Shown here in pieces: positions 25,084 to 27,628 of a stretch of DNA of 27,628 bases. Source of the DNA: Balneolaceae bacterium (GTDB lineage: Bacteria > Bacteroidota > Rhodothermia > Balneolales > Balneolaceae). The stretch lies in contig JAASTO010000010.1 of the NCBI GenBank assembly GCA_021767245.1, positions 1 through 27,628 on the forward strand. The letters are read 5' to 3'. Position 1 is the first letter of the stretch, and each line of letters begins with the position of its first letter. Position numbers and translations under genes: made by a program. The notes below the pieces were generated by a model, which saw only the letters and a program-made list of their open reading frames with translations, made no database searches and was not told the DNA's origin.

Positions 25084-26685
25084 TTAAGAAAAGAGAGCTT
25101 TGATAAGTCCCCAAAACCCTTTGGCAGGTTTCAGAGATTTCTGATTTCTCTTAGTAGCTTTTTTGATACGTTCAGCCGGAATAACCGGTTCATTGTTATT
25201 AGACTGCTTACCGGAATCAGCTGATTTACGTCTGGATTTTCCTTTGCCTGAATGAGTGCGATCGCTTTCGGAATCACTCTTCTTTTTATCATCCGGTTTT
25301 TTAGAGGATCGTTTTTTACTACCTTTTAAAACCACATCCACACTATCCAGGTTTTCTACCCTTTTATTTGCTTCCTCTATCTCTTTTTTAGTCAGCTTCT
25401 TTTTGGGTTTTGGATCATTGTCGGTCTCAGAAGTATCTTTATTATCTGTTTGCTCCTTACCGGACTCTTTCGAACTGCTTTTGTCCGTTTTTTTATCAGG
25501 TGCTTTTCGGCGTTTTTTGCCTGAGTCCTGATTTTTATTCCCGGAATGTTCAGATTTATTTGAGCTCTTATCTCTCGTTTTGTTCATTTCCAGTATCTCA
25601 AGCTGATCACCAACTTTGTCCTGAATAGCAGAAAAGGCTCTTCGGTCTTTTTTATTGACAAAGGTCACAGCAATACCGGATTTATCATACCGTCCGGTTC
25701 TACCGATCCGATGTACATAATCCTCAACCTGTCGTGGAACATCGTAATTGATGATCATTGAAATGTTATCAATATCTATACCACGCGCTAATACATCCGT
25801 TGCCACGATTACCGGCACCTTCCCTGACTTAAACTCATGCAGCGATTTATTTCGCTCATCCTGATCTCTGTCTCCGTGTATACTACCGGCCTTGATTCCT
25901 TTTTTGATCAGCAGACGTTCCAGCTCATCAGTCCCTCTTTTAGTGGCACAGAAAATGATGCATGATTCCCATTCGGTCTCATCTAAAACGTCCTGAACCA
26001 GTTTGAGTTTATCTTTCTGATCTACGAAGTAGGCTTTCTGGGTAATACTGCCCGACGGTTTCTCAATAGCGATCTCGATCTTTTCAGGCTGCTTCATGAA
26101 ATCGTTTGCCAGCTTCTTGATCTGATCCGGCATTGTGGCAGAAAACAGTAACGTTTGTCTTTCTGTAGGTAGTTTTTTGATGATCTTGGTCACGTCCGGA
26201 AGGAATCCCATGTCCAGCATTCGATCCGCTTCATCCAGTATCAGAAATTTCACGTGACTGAAATCAATATCCAGTACTTTGGTTTGATCGATCAATCGGC
26301 CCGGTGTCGCAACGATTATATCGATCCCTGACCGAATGGCCTTAGCCTGTTTTGAAAAGTCCTCGCCCCCAATAATGGTAGCAGATGTAATACCGGTGTG
26401 ATAACCAAGGGCAAATATCTGTTCATCGATTTGTTGAGCCAGTTCCCGTGTTGGAGACAGGATCAAAGCCTGTGTATGCTCAGACGGATTCTGCAGAATC
26501 TGATGCAGGACAGGGATCACAAATGCCCCAGTTTTTCCGGTTCCGGTTTGTGCAGCCCCAATTAAGTCTTTTTTATCTAAAATAATGGGAATCGATTGTT
26601 CCTGAATGGGTGTCGGCTCTGTATATCCAATGTCTCTCAAACCCGCTTTCAGGTCGTCGTGTAAATCAAAATCGTTAAATGTCAA
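25084..26685 (-). CDS. DEAD-box ATP-dependent RNA helicase (RhlE-like)
   Basis: 533 residues. The helicase core (about 1-370) has the Q motif (FNDF...PTPIQ), Walker A AQTGTGKT ending at K51/T52, PTREL, TPGR, DEAD at 151-154, SAT at 182-184, ARGID and HRIGRTGR. It remodels RNA in ribosome assembly, decay or cold adaptation. Residues about 375-533 are a low-complexity Lys/Ser/Asp-rich tail, typical of RhlE-type helicases that use a basic disordered extension to hold RNA. The start is TTG at 26685; TFNDFDLHD is the normal N-terminus and no better start lies upstream. It is divergent from the FKBP gene across 146 bases. Confidence 0.94.
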   Translation of the reverse strand: MTFNDFDLHDDLKAGLRDIGYTEPTPIQEQSIPIILDKKDLIGAAQTGTGKTGAFVIPVLHQILQNPSEHTQALILSPTRELAQQIDEQIFALGYHTGITSATIIGGEDFSKQAKAIRSGIDIIVATPGRLIDQTKVLDIDFSHVKFLILDEADRMLDMGFLPDVTKIIKKLPTERQTLLFSATMPDQIKKLANDFMKQPEKIEIAIEKPSGSITQKAYFVDQKDKLKLVQDVLDETEWESCIIFCATKRGTDELERLLIKKGIKAGSIHGDRDQDERNKSLHEFKSGKVPVIVATDVLARGIDIDNISMIINYDVPRQVEDYVHRIGRTGRYDKSGIAVTFVNKKDRRAFSAIQDKVGDQLEILEMNKTRDKSSNKSEHSGNKNQDSGKKRRKAPDKKTDKSSSKESGKEQTDNKDTSETDNDPKPKKKLTKKEIEEANKRVENLDSVDVVLKGSKKRSSKKPDDKKKSDSESDRTHSGKGKSRRKSADSGKQSNNNEPVIPAERIKKATKRNQKSLKPAKGFWGLIKALFS

Positions 26686-26831
26686 TGTATTCGTACTCGT
26701 CTGTTATGAAAAATTCTAAACTATCCTACAATATACACAGATTAAATGATTATTTATTCCACTTTGCCATGATTTCCCCTATTTTGCAAACCTTTGAAAA
26801 ATCATAAATCATTTAAATCTCAATAATACAC

Positions 26832-27545
26832 ATGGATTTTAAGAACATTAGTTTAGCTGCATTACTTGTAACTGCTATCGCAATCACAGGATGTGATCAA
26901 AATATGGGTGATGCGGCAAAAGCAGACCTATCTACAGAAATTGACAGTGTAAGTTATGCCCTCGGTTATCAAAACGGAACATTTTTAGCTCGTGAAGGGA
27001 TCACAGACATTGACCTCAGTAACTATGCCGCGGGATTAAATACAGGATTGAATTCTGAGGAAGGTGCGCTGACCCAAGACGAAGTATTTGCAGTGGTAAA
27101 CCGTTACGTACAGCGGATGAACGAAGAACGCAGCTCAAAAAATCAGGAAGAAGGCGTTTCTTTTCTTGAGGAAAACAAAGCAAAAGAAGGTGTAATGGTT
27201 ACAGAATCCGGCCTGCAGTACAAGGTATTGGAAGAAGGTGACGGAGATTCCCCATCAGCTGAAAACATTGTAAGTGTTAACTACGAAGGACGTTTAATTA
27301 ACGGAGAAGTATTTGACAGTTCCTACGAAAGAGGTCAACCAGCTGAATTTCCACTGAATCAGGTTATTCCCGGTTGGACTGAAGGTGTTCAATTAATGAG
27401 AGAAGGTGCCACTTACGAATTTTATATTCCTTCTGAACTGGCATATGGAGCACGTCCTCCACAAGGCAGTCCAATTGGACCTAATGAAACTCTTATTTTT
27501 AAAGTTGAATTACTTGAAGTAAAAGAAGCTCCTGCCTCAAACTAA
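26832..27545 (+). CDS. FKBP-type peptidyl-prolyl cis-trans isomerase, lipoprotein
   Basis: This 237-residue protein has a lipoprotein signal peptide with lipobox AITGC (C21, Asp at +2). An FKBP N-terminal dimerisation domain (about 30-120, starting DSVSYALGYQNG) is followed by an FKBP catalytic domain (about 145-232). Active-site-type strings are VNYEGRLINGEVFDSS, QVIPGWTEG and IPSELAYG. It speeds proline isomerisation in exported proteins and matches FkpA/Mip-like foldases. Asp at +2 would favour inner-membrane retention by the E. coli rule, but that rule may not hold in this group. No ribosome site is visible; the leader is AT-rich. A strong terminator follows. Confidence 0.95.
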   Translation: MDFKNISLAALLVTAIAITGCDQNMGDAAKADLSTEIDSVSYALGYQNGTFLAREGITDIDLSNYAAGLNTGLNSEEGALTQDEVFAVVNRYVQRMNEERSSKNQEEGVSFLEENKAKEGVMVTESGLQYKVLEEGDGDSPSAENIVSVNYEGRLINGEVFDSSYERGQPAEFPLNQVIPGWTEGVQLMREGATYEFYIPSELAYGARPPQGSPIGPNETLIFKVELLEVKEAPASN

Positions 27546-27567
27546 AAAGAGGTTAACGATCATAATT

Positions 27568-27609
27568 AAAAGCCTGTTTCACACTTGTGAGACAGGCTTT
27601 TATTTTTTC
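27568..27609 (+). terminator. Strong rho-independent terminator after the FKBP gene
   Basis: AAAAGCCTGTTTCAC (from 27568) pairs with GTGAGACAGGCTTTT (to 27601) with one G:T, around a tight ACTT loop, and is followed by ATTTTTTC. It ends the FKBP gene 22 bases after its stop. Confidence 0.92.
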
Positions 27610-27628
27610 AATCATATTTATCGTGCCA

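Noticed and set aside
26760..26800. TTTG and TATTTTG boxes upstream of the FKBP gene as a Bacteroidota-type promoter
   Set aside because: The spacing between the boxes is too short and the -7 box does not fit TAnnTTTG.
1..27628. Mobile elements, CRISPR arrays, prophage, toxin-antitoxin or defence genes, tRNAs and rRNAs
   Set aside because: I looked across both strands and found no transposase, integrase, regular repeat-spacer pattern or tRNA-like fold; the genes are ordinary chromosomal ones.

Overview
The window looks like chromosomal core sequence from a Gram-negative bacterium of the Bacteroidota/Balneolota (Rhodothermota) type, probably marine. The reasons are AT-rich codon use, outer-membrane barrels and lipoproteins, a Na+-coupled NSS transporter, a BshC bacillithiol enzyme, the DUF2752/TM2 pair, and the efp-accB-accC order. 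This placement is inference from gene content; no rRNA or marker phylogeny is present. I saw no mobile element, CRISPR array, tRNA or rRNA.

Layout. (1) 1-8432, plus strand, a dense housekeeping block: the 3' end of metG, overlapping by one base a GH13 debranching enzyme; an NSS-family transporter started at TTG behind a perfect AGGAGG; efp; accB-accC; gcvH; guaA. It is followed at 8490-10199 by an exported TPR plus periplasmic-binding-fold protein. (2) 10230-16117, minus strand: mltG; then a run read right to left of a REC-histidine kinase, a DUF2752 protein, a TM2 protein, an HD hydrolase and an Omp85-like barrel ending at a strong terminator; then a PspC-domain membrane protein with its own terminator. 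(3) 16160-18932, minus strand: a bifunctional-nuclease/UVR protein, bshC and 5-formyl-THF cyclo-ligase, with pspC as the likely last gene of the unit. (4) 19217-20265, plus strand: an unrecognised lipoprotein and a small outer-membrane barrel, closed by a terminator. (5) 20451-23795, plus strand: an orphan six-PAS HisKA_2 sensor kinase with a tandem direct repeat in its leader. (6) 23860-26685, minus strand: alkaline phosphatase and a RhlE-type DEAD-box helicase, divergent from (7) an FKBP-type lipoprotein isomerase at 26832-27545 with a strong terminator.

How the genes fit together: the first block joins translation (metG, efp), fatty-acid precursor supply (accBC), one-carbon metabolism (gcvH) and purine synthesis (guaA). 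The minus-strand blocks are mostly envelope maintenance, signalling and redox/folate repair. I found no convincing new defence or biosynthetic system. The items most worth a second look are the kinase/DUF2752/TM2/HD/barrel cluster, the embedded non-PAS region and leader repeats of the large kinase, the lipoprotein-barrel pair, the altered gate of the NSS transporter, and a start-less coding remnant at 11344-11478.
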